The notes beneath the pieces are model-generated. The model had not been told where the DNA came from. It worked only from the letters and a program-made list of their open reading frames with translations, and ran no database searches. This document shows, one piece after another, positions 1 through 7,289 of a stretch of 45,260 nucleotides of DNA. Positions within the stretch are counted from its first letter, which is position 1. Each line of letters starts with the position of its first letter. The position numbers and the translations under genes were made by a program. The DNA is taken from positions 1-45,260 of the forward strand of contig CAZGVV010000008.1 of assembly GCA_964529155.1 (NCBI GenBank). Direction: 5' to 3'. The stretch comes from CAZGVV01 sp964529155 (GTDB taxonomy: Bacteria; Pseudomonadota; Alphaproteobacteria; Rickettsiales; SXRF01).

Positions 1-1
1 C

Positions 2-286
2 AGCCGCATGGATTAAGTGATCTTTGAAGAATTCAAGGGCACCGGCAACTCGGAAATCGTGCTGGATCGAAAACTGGCCGATAAACGCACCTTCCCGGCG
101 ATGGACATCAATAAATCCGGCACCCGCAAGGAAGACCTGCTGGTAGATAAGCCGATCCTGACCAAAATGTGGGTCATGCGCCGCATTCTAAACCCGATGG
201 GTGCGATTGATGGCATGGAATTCTTGCTGGAAAAACTCAAGGATACCAAGACGAATGCTGAGTTCTTTGAGAAGATGAATTCGTAA
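2..286 (+). CDS. rho: Transcription termination factor Rho, C-terminal part (gene runs off the left edge; in-frame TAA at 14-16)
   Basis: Rho is the hexameric RNA-dependent ATPase that ends transcription of untranslated RNA. Only the last approximately 94 codons are in the window. The stretch after the stop (VIFEEFKGTGN, then DRKLADKRTFPAMDINKSGTR, then MWVMRRILNPMGAIDGMEFLL) matches the conserved C-terminal part of the Rho ATPase domain, and it ends at the usual place (FFEKMNS). The codons at 2-13 read Ser-Arg-Met-Asp, which is the residue series expected just before VIFEEF in Rho, where the next residue is normally Glu. Here that codon is TAA instead of GAA/GAG. As written, the gene is therefore interrupted about 90 residues before its end, before the arginine-finger region. 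A GTG at 17 could restart translation, but no full Rho would result. A base error near a contig end is possible. Confidence 0.85.
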
Positions 287-386
287 GAATTACATTCTTT
301 TAGTTCGCATATTACGGCTGGCGCTTGCACTGGCAGTATAAACGCGTTAATAAATACGCCTTACATCCATTATCATCAGGAATACT

Positions 387-2051
387 ATGGCAGCACATCA
401 ATATCTCTACGTCATGAAGGGCCTTTCAAAAGCGTGGCCCGGTGGAAAACAGGTGCTGAAAGACATTTGGCTTTCGTTTTTGCCAGGTGCAAAAATCGGC
501 GTGCTTGGGCCAAACGGCGCGGGTAAATCTACCTTGATTAAAATCATGGCGGGGCTGGATAAGGAATATACCGGTGAAGCATGGGCGGCGGAGGGCATCA
601 AGATCGGCTATCTGCCACAGGAGCCGCAGCTCGATACGTCGAAAAATGTATTTGAAAATATCATGGATTCACTGGGTGAAAAAAAGGCGCTGCTGGAGCG
701 CTATAACGAATTGATGGCCGACTATTCCGATGATGTGGCCGATGAAGCGGCAAAGCTTCAAGACCAGATTGATGCCGCAGGTGCGTGGGACATTGAGCGC
801 GATGCGGAAATCGCCATGGACGCGCTCCGCTGCCCACCTAAGGATGCAGATGTAAGCAAAATTTCCGGTGGCGAAAAGCGCCGCGTGGCACTGTGCAAAT
901 TGCTGCTGGAAAAACCGGACATGCTGTTGCTCGATGAACCAACCAACCATTTGGATGCGGAGTCTATTGCGTGGTTGCAGCACTTCCTGGAAACCTATCC
1001 CGGCACAGTGGTAATGATTACGCATGATCGCTACTTCCTGGATAATGTAACCGGCTGGATTCTTGAATTAGACCGTGGTTCAGGCATTCCTTACGAAGGT
1101 AATTACTCGACCTATCTGGAAGCCAAGCAAAAGCGCATGACCCAAGAATCAGCAGAAGAATCGGGTCGCCAAAAGCAATTGGCACGTGAATTGGAGTGGA
1201 TTCGTCAGGGTGCCAAGGCACGTCAGTCAAAAAGCAAGGCGCGTATTGCCGCATATGAAGAATTGCTGGCAAAAGATGTGCGGGCGCAAGTCGGCGCGGC
1301 GCAAATCGTTATTCCAACCGGCCCGCGCCTCGGCAACACAGTCATTGAAGCGCAGGATGTGGCGAAGACCTACGGCGATAAATTACTGTTTGAGCATTTG
1401 CAATTTAAACTGCCCCCGGGTGGTATTGTTGGTATTATTGGGCCAAATGGTGCAGGTAAATCGACGTTATTTCGCCTGATTACCAAACAAGAAACCGCCG
1501 ATGCAGGCACCTTTACCGTAGGTGATACGGTAAAGTTAGGCTACGTGGACCAATCACGTGATTCGTTGAATGACAGCAAAACCGTGTGGGAAGAAATTTC
1601 CGACGGCAATGAAGAAATCGAGCTCGGCAAGCAGAAGGTCAAATCAAGGGCGTATGTATCCTCGTTCAATTTCAAAGGCACGGATCAGCAGAAAAAGGTC
1701 GGCCAGCTTTCCGGCGGTGAACGCAACCGTGTGCATTTGGCGAAGATGCTAAAGAGTGGAGCGAATGTAATTCTACTCGATGAACCGACCAACGATCTGG
1801 ACGTCGAAACATTACGCGCATTGGAAGATGCACTGGAAGAATTCGCCGGCTGCGCCGTGGTCATCTCGCACGATCGCTGGTTCCTGGATCGCATAGCGAC
1901 GCACATTCTGGCATTTGAGGGTGACTCCCATGTGGAATGGTTCGAGGGGAATTACGAAGCCTATGAGGCGGATTTAAAACGCAGGCTTGGCGTGAGTGAG
2001 CTGACACCACAAAAAATGCGCTTTAAACCAATTGAGCGGAAGCGGGCGTAA
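387..2051 (+). CDS. ettA: Energy-dependent translational throttle protein EttA (ABC-F ATPase)
   Basis: This cytosolic ABC-F protein binds the ribosomal E site and couples the first steps of elongation to the ATP/ADP ratio. At 554 residues it has the usual EttA length and begins with the typical N-terminus (YVMKGLSKAWPGGKQVLKDIWLSFLPGAKIGVLGPNGAGKST). Two ABC domains are visible. Each has a Walker A motif GPNGAGKST, a signature (SGGEKRRVAL and LSGGERNRVHL) and a Walker B motif (LLLDEPTNHLD and ILLDEPTNDLD). The long basic linker between the domains contains RQGAKARQSKSKARI, which is typical of ABC-F proteins. There are no membrane segments. The ATG at 387 is preceded by a tcagga ribosome-binding site. 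It lies 100 bp behind rho on the same strand, and I see no convincing terminator between them. Confidence 0.96.
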   Translation: MAAHQYLYVMKGLSKAWPGGKQVLKDIWLSFLPGAKIGVLGPNGAGKSTLIKIMAGLDKEYTGEAWAAEGIKIGYLPQEPQLDTSKNVFENIMDSLGEKKALLERYNELMADYSDDVADEAAKLQDQIDAAGAWDIERDAEIAMDALRCPPKDADVSKISGGEKRRVALCKLLLEKPDMLLLDEPTNHLDAESIAWLQHFLETYPGTVVMITHDRYFLDNVTGWILELDRGSGIPYEGNYSTYLEAKQKRMTQESAEESGRQKQLARELEWIRQGAKARQSKSKARIAAYEELLAKDVRAQVGAAQIVIPTGPRLGNTVIEAQDVAKTYGDKLLFEHLQFKLPPGGIVGIIGPNGAGKSTLFRLITKQETADAGTFTVGDTVKLGYVDQSRDSLNDSKTVWEEISDGNEEIELGKQKVKSRAYVSSFNFKGTDQQKKVGQLSGGERNRVHLAKMLKSGANVILLDEPTNDLDVETLRALEDALEEFAGCAVVISHDRWFLDRIATHILAFEGDSHVEWFEGNYEAYEADLKRRLGVSELTPQKMRFKPIERKRA

Positions 2052-2156
2052 TCAACATCCCGGCGAAGGCCGGGATATAGGCTTGAATATGGACTTGCTT
2101 TTCGTTAATGTCGCTTGAATTTCACATGGATACTGGCTTTCGCCGGGATGATAGCT
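2052..2156. repeat. Interspersed palindromic repeat between ettA and queH
   Basis: Two arms are inverted relative to each other: catcccggcgaaggccgggat near 2057-2077, and the reverse complement of catcccggcgaaagccagta near 2130-2151. Each arm is also partly palindromic itself. The pattern (CCCG-GCGAA-GGC-CGGG followed by AT and TCCA-like ends) resembles the short dispersed palindromic units common in many alphaproteobacteria. A related, more decayed copy lies at 26662-26745. The repeat is open in the queH frame and would add a spurious N-terminal peptide (FTWILAFAGM) to QueH. The right arm ends just before the likely queH start and supplies the sequence ggga at a ribosome-binding-site distance. 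Confidence 0.6.
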
Positions 2157-2816
2157 ATGCCCCGCCCTCACCTCACCGCTCCCGATAACGCTACCAATGT
2201 CCTCCTCCACTCCTGCTGCGCGCCGTGCGCCGGGGAGCTGATGGAGGCGTGTGTGGAGAGTGGGCTTGCGCTTACGGTGTTTTTTTATAATCCCAATATT
2301 CACCCCAAAAAAGAATACGAGATTCGCAAACAAGAAAATATCCGTTTTGCCGAGCAGATGGGGATTCCGTTTGTGGACGCCGATTATGACGTGCAAAACT
2401 GGTTTTCGCGCGCTAAGGGCATGGAGTATGAGCCTGAGCGTGGCATTCGTTGCACGGCATGCTTTGACATGCGGTTTGAGCGCACGGCGCTATATGCGCA
2501 TGAGCATGGATTTTCGGTGTTTACGTCAAGCCTGGGGCTTTCACGCTGGAAAAATATGGAGCAGATCAACAATTGCGGGCACCGCGCAGCATCACATTAT
2601 CCGGGGATTACCTACTGGGATTATAACTGGCGCAAAGGCGGCGGATCTGCACGGATGTATGAGATTGCTAAGCGCGAGGAATTTTATCAGCAGGAATATT
2701 GCGGCTGCATCTACTCTTTGCGTGACACCAACGCCTGGCGGGAGCAGAATGGTCGCGAAAAGATCGAGATTGGAGAGAAATTTTATCAAGAAAAGATAAG
2801 CAATACAAATAGTTGA
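2157..2816 (+). CDS. queH: Epoxyqueuosine reductase QueH
   Basis: QueH (formerly DUF208) reduces epoxyqueuosine to queuosine in tRNA, the last step of queuosine synthesis, and is a non-homologous replacement for QueG. The family hallmarks are present: LLHSCCAPC near the N-terminus (adjacent cysteines at about 20, 21 and 24), FFYNPNIHPKKEYEIRK, a second cysteine pair in GIRCTACFDMRFERTA, FTSSLGLSRWKN, YWDYNWRKGG and the C-terminal EYCGCIYSLRDTN. These cysteines bind the iron-sulfur cluster and metal. The frame is open from 2115, but residues before 2157 come from the palindromic repeat, so I prefer the ATG at 2157 (219 residues); 2148 is an alternative. No other queuosine genes are in the window. 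Confidence 0.93.
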   Translation: MPRPHLTAPDNATNVLLHSCCAPCAGELMEACVESGLALTVFFYNPNIHPKKEYEIRKQENIRFAEQMGIPFVDADYDVQNWFSRAKGMEYEPERGIRCTACFDMRFERTALYAHEHGFSVFTSSLGLSRWKNMEQINNCGHRAASHYPGITYWDYNWRKGGGSARMYEIAKREEFYQQEYCGCIYSLRDTNAWREQNGREKIEIGEKFYQEKISNTNS

Positions 2817-2905
2817 GATTATTACCACCACCATTAAGACTGCCTTAAAGAATAGCCCCTAGACTTGCCTTGTATTTCTTTACTTTTATCATAAGGATAC
2901 CCGTT

Positions 2906-3865
2906 ATGTCTGCATCGTCTACGTCCTCCCGTAAAAAAATCGCTCTTATTGGCGCCGGCATGATCGGCGGTACGCTTGCGCATTTGGCAACACTTAAGAA
3001 TTTAGGCGATGTGGTGTTGTTTGATATTGCCGAGGGCATGCCGCAGGGCAAAGCGCTCGATATTTCGCAAAGTTCCCCGGTGGATGCTTCCGATGTGCGC
3101 TTGACCGGTACGAATGATTACAAAGACCTCGCGGGTTCTGATGTCGTAATTGTCACCGCTGGTGTGCCACGCAAGCCGGGCATGAGCCGCGATGACTTGC
3201 TGGCGATCAATACCGGCATTATTCGCACCGTTGGTGAAAATATTAAAACCTATTGCCCGAAAGCATTCGTTATTGTCATCACCAACCCACTGGATGCGAT
3301 GGTGTGGGTGATGCAGAAAGTGTCCGGGCTGCCTGCAAGCCACGTAGTCGGTATGGCAGGCGTATTGGATTCATCACGCTTTGCCTTCTTCCTGGCAGAA
3401 GCACTGAATGTATCGGTTTCGGATGTGAACGCATTCGTGCTGGGTGGGCATGGCGATACCATGGTGCCAGTAGTGGATTACACCACCGTGTCCGGTATTC
3501 CGATTAAAGAATTTGTGCGGATGGGCTGGCTGACACAAGCCAAGCTTGATGCGATTGTACAACGCACCCGTGACGGCGGCGCCGAAATCGTAGGTTTGCT
3601 CAAAACCGGCTCAGCGTTTTATGCACCGGCAGCCAGCGCGATTAGTATGGCGGAAGCGTATCTTTACGATAAGAAGCGCATCTTGCCGTGTGCAGCACAT
3701 TTGAACGGCGAATATGGGGTGAAAAACCTGTATGTCGGCGTTCCCGCAGTAATTGGCGCAGGCGGCATCGAGAAAATTGTTGAAATTTCCTTAGGAAAAG
3801 AGGAAAAAGCGATGTTTGAACAATCCGTCGCTGCAGTAAAATCATTGTGTGACGCGGTGAAATAG
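2906..3865 (+). CDS. mdh: Malate dehydrogenase (NAD-dependent, LDH-like type)
   Basis: This enzyme oxidises malate to oxaloacetate in the TCA cycle. The 319-residue protein has the Rossmann glycine motif (IALIGAGMIGGTLAHL), an acidic residue for NAD at the end of the second strand (VVLFDIAEGMPQGKALD), substrate-binding arginines in TAGVPRKPGMSRDDLL, the ITNPLDAMVWVM segment and the catalytic histidine in LGGHGDTMVP. The arginine after GVP marks malate rather than lactate specificity. The frame is open back to 2870, but the ATG at 2906 has an aagga ribosome-binding site and the family's usual N-terminus. It is the first gene of a TCA group with sucC and sucD. The next gene begins 25 bp later with no terminator between. 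Confidence 0.96.
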   Translation: MSASSTSSRKKIALIGAGMIGGTLAHLATLKNLGDVVLFDIAEGMPQGKALDISQSSPVDASDVRLTGTNDYKDLAGSDVVIVTAGVPRKPGMSRDDLLAINTGIIRTVGENIKTYCPKAFVIVITNPLDAMVWVMQKVSGLPASHVVGMAGVLDSSRFAFFLAEALNVSVSDVNAFVLGGHGDTMVPVVDYTTVSGIPIKEFVRMGWLTQAKLDAIVQRTRDGGAEIVGLLKTGSAFYAPAASAISMAEAYLYDKKRILPCAAHLNGEYGVKNLYVGVPAVIGAGGIEKIVEISLGKEEKAMFEQSVAAVKSLCDAVK

Positions 3866-3890
3866 GAATCAAAAGCAACATAGGTAATGT

Positions 3891-4460
3891 ATGTATTCTG
3901 TACTTCTGATGGTAGTGATTATGGCCGGTGGTGCAGCCAATACGCTGCGTGGACGCGCCATCTTACCCCGCTGGGCATTTTATCTGGTAATGGGTTTGCT
4001 GGCATTCGCCGTTAGCGGCAAATGGTGGTATGGGGCATTATGGGCAATCGGCAGCATCATCTGGCTTTCTCGCGGGTGGGGTGAAGGATTTTCTGCTATC
4101 ACCGGCCGCATGAGCACTAATTTAGGCAGCAATCCTGTGATCGAAAAAGTATGTTTTAAACTGGTTCCTGATCCCTACGCCACGCCTGATGCTGCAAAAA
4201 AATGGGGATTTTACTTCATGCTGCAGCGTGGCCTGTATTTTCTCTACCCTATATTTATAGCGCTTGCTTACTTTACCGGCATGTGGAGCTTCTTAGTACT
4301 GGGCTTGTTCGGCGGCTTACAAGGCGTGTGTTATCGTATGTTTGGTTGTGTGCCTGAAGGTCAATATTCTGTGGCATGTGCCGAAGTATTGATGGGCGGG
4401 GTTCTTGCCTTGCTCATGATCACGGGCACATTAACTTTCAACGGATTTAATCCCTATTAA
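3891..4460 (+). CDS. Unrecognised multi-pass inner-membrane protein between mdh and sucC
   Basis: I do not recognise this 189-residue family. It is strongly hydrophobic, with likely membrane segments near residues 1-15, 27-44, 46-62, 110-128, 130-145 and 165-182. A polar middle section (about 66-104) contains GEGFSAITGRMSTNLGSNPVIEK and VPDPYATPDAAKKWG. No catalytic or cofactor motif stands out, although tryptophans and glycines are frequent. It follows mdh by 25 bp and precedes sucC by 75 bp, all on one strand, so it is probably transcribed with mdh. Its place inside a TCA operon might suggest a link to central metabolism, for example transport of a dicarboxylate, but that is inference from position alone. 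Confidence 0.7.
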   Translation: MYSVLLMVVIMAGGAANTLRGRAILPRWAFYLVMGLLAFAVSGKWWYGALWAIGSIIWLSRGWGEGFSAITGRMSTNLGSNPVIEKVCFKLVPDPYATPDAAKKWGFYFMLQRGLYFLYPIFIALAYFTGMWSFLVLGLFGGLQGVCYRMFGCVPEGQYSVACAEVLMGGVLALLMITGTLTFNGFNPY

Positions 4461-4535
4461 TTTGTATAACAGTTGACTTAGCAATCAAAGACGATCAGAA
4501 ACCACTGGAAAAGTGAGAGTTTTGGAGAGATAGCA

Positions 4536-5708
4536 ATGAATATTCATGAATACCAAGCCAAACAGATACTTGAAAAACATGGCGTTTGTGTGCCGAAAGG
4601 GCATGTAGCGTACTCACCGCATGAAGCGGTAACGGGCGCGCAATCGCTCGGTGGTAAATTATGGGTAGTGAAAGCCCAGATTCATGCTGGTGGCCGCGGC
4701 AAAGCGGGCGGAGTGAAATTAGCTCGCAGCCTGGATGAAGTGGAAACATTCTCACGCCAGATGCTTGGCATGACATTGATTACCCATCAAACCGGCCCGG
4801 AAGGCCGTTTGGTTCGCCGTATATACGTAGAACAGGGAACAGAAATTAAAAAAGAATTGTATGTGAGCCTAGTAGTAGACCGCGCCAGTTCACGCGTTAC
4901 CTTCATAGCTTCTACCGAAGGCGGGATGGACATTGAAGAAGTTGCGGCAAAACATCCGGATAAAATCGCCATGGTGAGTATTGACCCGGCATGCAGCATT
5001 CAGCCTTCGCATACGCGGCGCCTGGCATTCGCGCTGAATATTCCCAAAGAATTACATAAGGATTTCACCACTTTCATCAATGCGCTCTATTGCTCATTCA
5101 TAGACACTGACGCAGCGCAGGTGGAAATAAATCCATTGGTTATCACCGGCGAAAACAAGCTAGTGGCACTGGATGCAAAATTCAATTTTGATGACAATGC
5201 CCTCTTCCGCCACCCTGATATCGCCGATCTACGCGATCCAGACGAAGAAGACCCGCTGGAACAGCAAGCGGCCAAATACGGCCTGTCATATGTGAAAATG
5301 GACGGCAATATCGGCTGCATGGTAAATGGTGCAGGCCTTGCTATGGCGACCATGGACATCATTAAACTCTATGGCGGTGCACCGGCTAACTTCCTGGATG
5401 TCGGCGGCGGAGCGAATAAGGAGAAGGTAACGGAAGCCTTTAAATTGATTCTCTCGGATAAGAACGTGGAAGGCATTCTGGTGAACATTTTCGGCGGCAT
5501 CATGCGTTGCGATATTATCGCCGAAGGGATCATCACCGCCGCCCGCGAAGTGAATTTGCGCGTGCCCCTGGTGGTGCGCTTGGAAGGCACGAATGTGGAG
5601 CTGGGCAAGAAGATGCTGGCGAGCTCAGGGCTGGCGATTATGTCAGCGGATAATCTTGGCGATGCAGCAGAGAAGATTACAAGCGCTGTGAAGCGGCAGG
5701 CTGCGTAG
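4536..5708 (+). CDS. sucC: Succinate-CoA ligase (ADP/GDP-forming), beta subunit
   Basis: SucC supplies the nucleotide-binding part of succinyl-CoA synthetase, which converts succinyl-CoA to succinate while making ATP or GTP. The 390-residue protein begins with the canonical MNIHEYQAKQILEKHGV. It has the ATP-grasp region (WVVKAQIHAGGRGKAGGVK), LVTGENK-like VITGENKLVALDAKFNFDDNALFRHPD metal-binding segment, and the C-terminal ligase domain (GCMVNGAGLAMATMDIIKLYGG, ANFLDVGGGANKEKV, VNIFGGIMRCDIIAEGII). The ATG has a strong ggagag site at 4524-4529. It would normally be followed directly by sucD. Here 322 bp holding a decayed gene intervenes, and the sucC stop codon (TAG) abuts the ATG of that relic. 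Confidence 0.97.
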   Translation: MNIHEYQAKQILEKHGVCVPKGHVAYSPHEAVTGAQSLGGKLWVVKAQIHAGGRGKAGGVKLARSLDEVETFSRQMLGMTLITHQTGPEGRLVRRIYVEQGTEIKKELYVSLVVDRASSRVTFIASTEGGMDIEEVAAKHPDKIAMVSIDPACSIQPSHTRRLAFALNIPKELHKDFTTFINALYCSFIDTDAAQVEINPLVITGENKLVALDAKFNFDDNALFRHPDIADLRDPDEEDPLEQQAAKYGLSYVKMDGNIGCMVNGAGLAMATMDIIKLYGGAPANFLDVGGGANKEKVTEAFKLILSDKNVEGILVNIFGGIMRCDIIAEGIITAAREVNLRVPLVVRLEGTNVELGKKMLASSGLAIMSADNLGDAAEKITSAVKRQAA

Positions 5709-5723
5709 ATGGAAGACGTGGTT

Positions 5724-5748
5724 CGAGTCGAGAGTCGGCAGTTGCGAG
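5724..5748. repeat. Left imperfect inverted repeat of the IVS-like relic
   Basis: The sequence cgagtcgagagtcggcagttg lies just inside the 5' end of the broken four-helix-bundle gene. It matches the reverse complement of the 3' end at about 5990-6014 (cgagtcgcgagtcgcgagtcg) at about three quarters of positions. Paired inverted ends are typical of IVS elements in 23S rRNA, where they form a closing stem. Confidence 0.5.
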
Positions 5749-5989
5749 AAGCAATAAAAAGCTATCGTGATTTGCGTGTTTGGCAAGAAGCACGTATTTT
5801 AGTGAAAGAATTATATTTCGCTACCAAGGCGTTACCTAAAGAGGAATTATATGGTTTAACGAGTCAACTTAAACGCGCAGCTATTTCTGTCCCTTCCACT
5901 ATTGCTGAAGGTGCAATCCTTATTGCAGCGGTCGGATAGTCTAAGCCGCATGCTAAACGGTTTGCATCATTCACTTGTTACCAAAACCA

Positions 5990-6014
5990 CACGACTCGCG
6001 ACTCGCGACTCGCA
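5990..6014. repeat. Right inverted repeat of the IVS-like relic, made of tandem 7-nt units
   Basis: The right end reads actcgcg repeated almost three times (5990-6013). It is the partner of the inverted copy at 5724-5748 and reads as TRLATRDS in the relic's C-terminal frame. It lies just upstream of the sucD ribosome-binding site (aggag at 6018-6024). Confidence 0.5.
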
Positions 6015-6030
6015 TCAAGAGGAGTAAGAC

Positions 6031-6912
6031 ATGTCCATTCTCATCAACAAAAATACCAAGGTCATCTGCCAAGGCTTTACCGGCCGTGAAGGCACGTATC
6101 ATTCTGAGCAGGCAGTAGCGTATGGCACGCAGATGGTGGGTGGCGTGACGCCTGGCAAAGGTGGCACGACACATATTGATCTGCCGGTATTTGACACAGT
6201 GGAGCAGGCTAAAGCAAAAACCGGTGCGAATGCATCGGTGATTTATGTACCGCCGCCATTTGCCGCCGACGCCATTGTAGAGGCGATTGATGCACAGATG
6301 GAATTGGTGATTTGCATCACCGAAGGTATTCCTGTGCTTGACATGGTGAAGGTAAAACGCGCGCTGTGCGGTAGCAAAACACGCCTGGTCGGGCCGAACT
6401 GCCCCGGCGTCATTACACCCGGCGAATGCAAAATCGGCATCATGCCAGGGCATATTCATAAAAAAGGCCGCATAGGCATTGTATCACGCTCCGGCACCTT
6501 GACCTACGAAGCGGTAGCACAAACCACGGCGGAAGGACTGGGCCAGTCTACCTGCGTTGGTATTGGCGGCGACCCGGTAAACGGCACGAATTTCTTGGAT
6601 GTGCTGGATCTCTTCCTGCATGACAGCGAAACCGACGCGATTATTATGATCGGCGAAATCGGTGGAGATGCGGAAGAAGAAGCCGCAGCGTTCCTGAAAG
6701 CCTCGAAAATTAAAAAGCCTATTGTTGGCTTCATCGCTGGCCGCACGGCTCCTCCAGGACGCCGCATGGGCCACGCGGGTGCTATCGTATCCGGCGGCAA
6801 AGGTGGTGCAGAAGACAAGATCGAAGCCATGAAATCGGCAGGCATTGCAGTAGCGGATTCCCCCGCGAGCCTTGGTATTACGATGAAGGAGTTACTGAAG
6901 AAGGTGGCGTAA
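6031..6912 (+). CDS. sucD: Succinate-CoA ligase, alpha subunit
   Basis: SucD carries the CoA-binding site and the phosphorylated histidine of succinyl-CoA synthetase and pairs with SucC. The 293-residue protein shows the N-terminal Rossmann CoA domain (MSILINKNTKVICQGFTGREGTYHSEQA), YVPPPFAADAIVEAID, ITEGIPVLDMV, GPNCPGVITPGECKIGIMPG and the SRSGTLTYEAV loop. The phospho-histidine motif GRRMGHAGAIVSGGKGGAEDK lies near residue 248. The ATG at 6031 has an aagaggag site. It is separated from sucC by the IVS-like relic, so the two subunits no longer sit at the close spacing usual for sucCD. No new promoter is obvious between them, and they are probably still cotranscribed. Confidence 0.97.
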   Translation: MSILINKNTKVICQGFTGREGTYHSEQAVAYGTQMVGGVTPGKGGTTHIDLPVFDTVEQAKAKTGANASVIYVPPPFAADAIVEAIDAQMELVICITEGIPVLDMVKVKRALCGSKTRLVGPNCPGVITPGECKIGIMPGHIHKKGRIGIVSRSGTLTYEAVAQTTAEGLGQSTCVGIGGDPVNGTNFLDVLDLFLHDSETDAIIMIGEIGGDAEEEAAAFLKASKIKKPIVGFIAGRTAPPGRRMGHAGAIVSGGKGGAEDKIEAMKSAGIAVADSPASLGITMKELLKKVA

Positions 6913-6914
6913 GC

Positions 6915-7289
6915 ATGATAGATAATCGCACCTCGTTTAACACACTCGTTAAAAATGTTGCTGATTTGAAAGGCTGGCGGCGCACCGCAAGCGGAGGCAT
7001 TGCCATTCGTTTTGATGAGGTTGAAAAGCAAAATACACCCGAAAATGAAGTATTGAATGCATTCCACCAATTGCAAGAACGTTCCGTTTTGCTCCCAACT
7101 AATTCACGTGGAAAAGATATTCATGCAATTATAATGCAATTTTCTGCTTCCTTAGCAACAAAGGAGGAGAAAGAAAGAGGCGTAATGCCTCCAGCATTTT
7201 ATGCACAAGGTAATACACTAAAAAATGCGATAGAAAATAATCCAGATTATAAAGCCAATTTGCAAAGGGCTTCTTTAGGACGCTTTTAA
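6915..7289 (+). CDS. Small protein of unknown function directly after sucD
   Basis: I do not recognise this 124-residue soluble protein. It begins 2 bp after the sucD stop, so it is likely cotranscribed with sucCD. It has no signal peptide, membrane segment or cysteine. Visible segments are WRRTASGGIAIRFDEVEK and a charged, probably helical C-terminal half (KGKDIHAIIMQF-like region, then EEKERGVMPPAFYAQGNTLKNAIENN). Its DNA is visibly richer in A+T than sucD, which fits an orphan or acquired gene. Its last 4 bp overlap the end of the convergent gene at 7286-7993. Confidence 0.6.
   Translation: MIDNRTSFNTLVKNVADLKGWRRTASGGIAIRFDEVEKQNTPENEVLNAFHQLQERSVLLPTNSRGKDIHAIIMQFSASLATKEEKERGVMPPAFYAQGNTLKNAIENNPDYKANLQRASLGRF

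Larger units (their letters stand above)
5709..6027 (+). pseudogene. Degraded four-helix-bundle protein gene (IVS/S23 family) inserted between sucC and sucD
   Basis: The first 69 codons encode the start of a four-helix-bundle protein of the 23S-rRNA intervening-sequence (S23) family: YRDLRVWQEARILVKELYFATKALPKEELYGLTSQLKRAAISVPSTIAEGA. After IAEG the frame runs into a stop at 5937-5939. The expected C-terminus appears in another frame from 5938: SLSRMLNGLHHSLVTK, ending at a TAA at 6025-6027, 3 bp before sucD. The middle part (usually about 35 residues with GSLAELET) is missing, so an internal deletion plus frameshift has broken the gene. A shortened peptide of 76 residues could still be made (5709-5939). 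Both ends carry related inverted gagtcg/cgactc sequences. Intact family members are about 115-120 residues; their function is poorly known. Confidence 0.8.

Noticed and set aside
14..16. TAA as a reassigned or recoded codon
   Set aside because: Other genes in the window use TAA as a normal stop at the expected gene ends (for example sucD, lpd and petC).
2115..2156. QueH start at 2115
   Set aside because: These codons are palindromic repeat sequence and not family-like; the ATG at 2157 fits better.
2865..2892. Promoter TTGCCT-16-TATCAT before mdh
   Set aside because: The start site would fall inside or after the ribosome-binding site, leaving too short a leader.
5720..5735. tRNA T-loop-like sequence ggttcgagtc
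   Set aside because: No acceptor stem, anticodon arm or CCA region is found around it; it lies in the inverted end of the IVS-like relic.
5990..6013. Short tandem repeat as a CRISPR-like array
   Set aside because: The units are 7 nt with no spacers; they are the end of the IVS-like relic.
5971..6459. Open frame of 162 residues on the minus strand over sucD
   Set aside because: It is a shadow of sucD; the plus-strand product is a clear family member and the antisense frame has no recognisable features.
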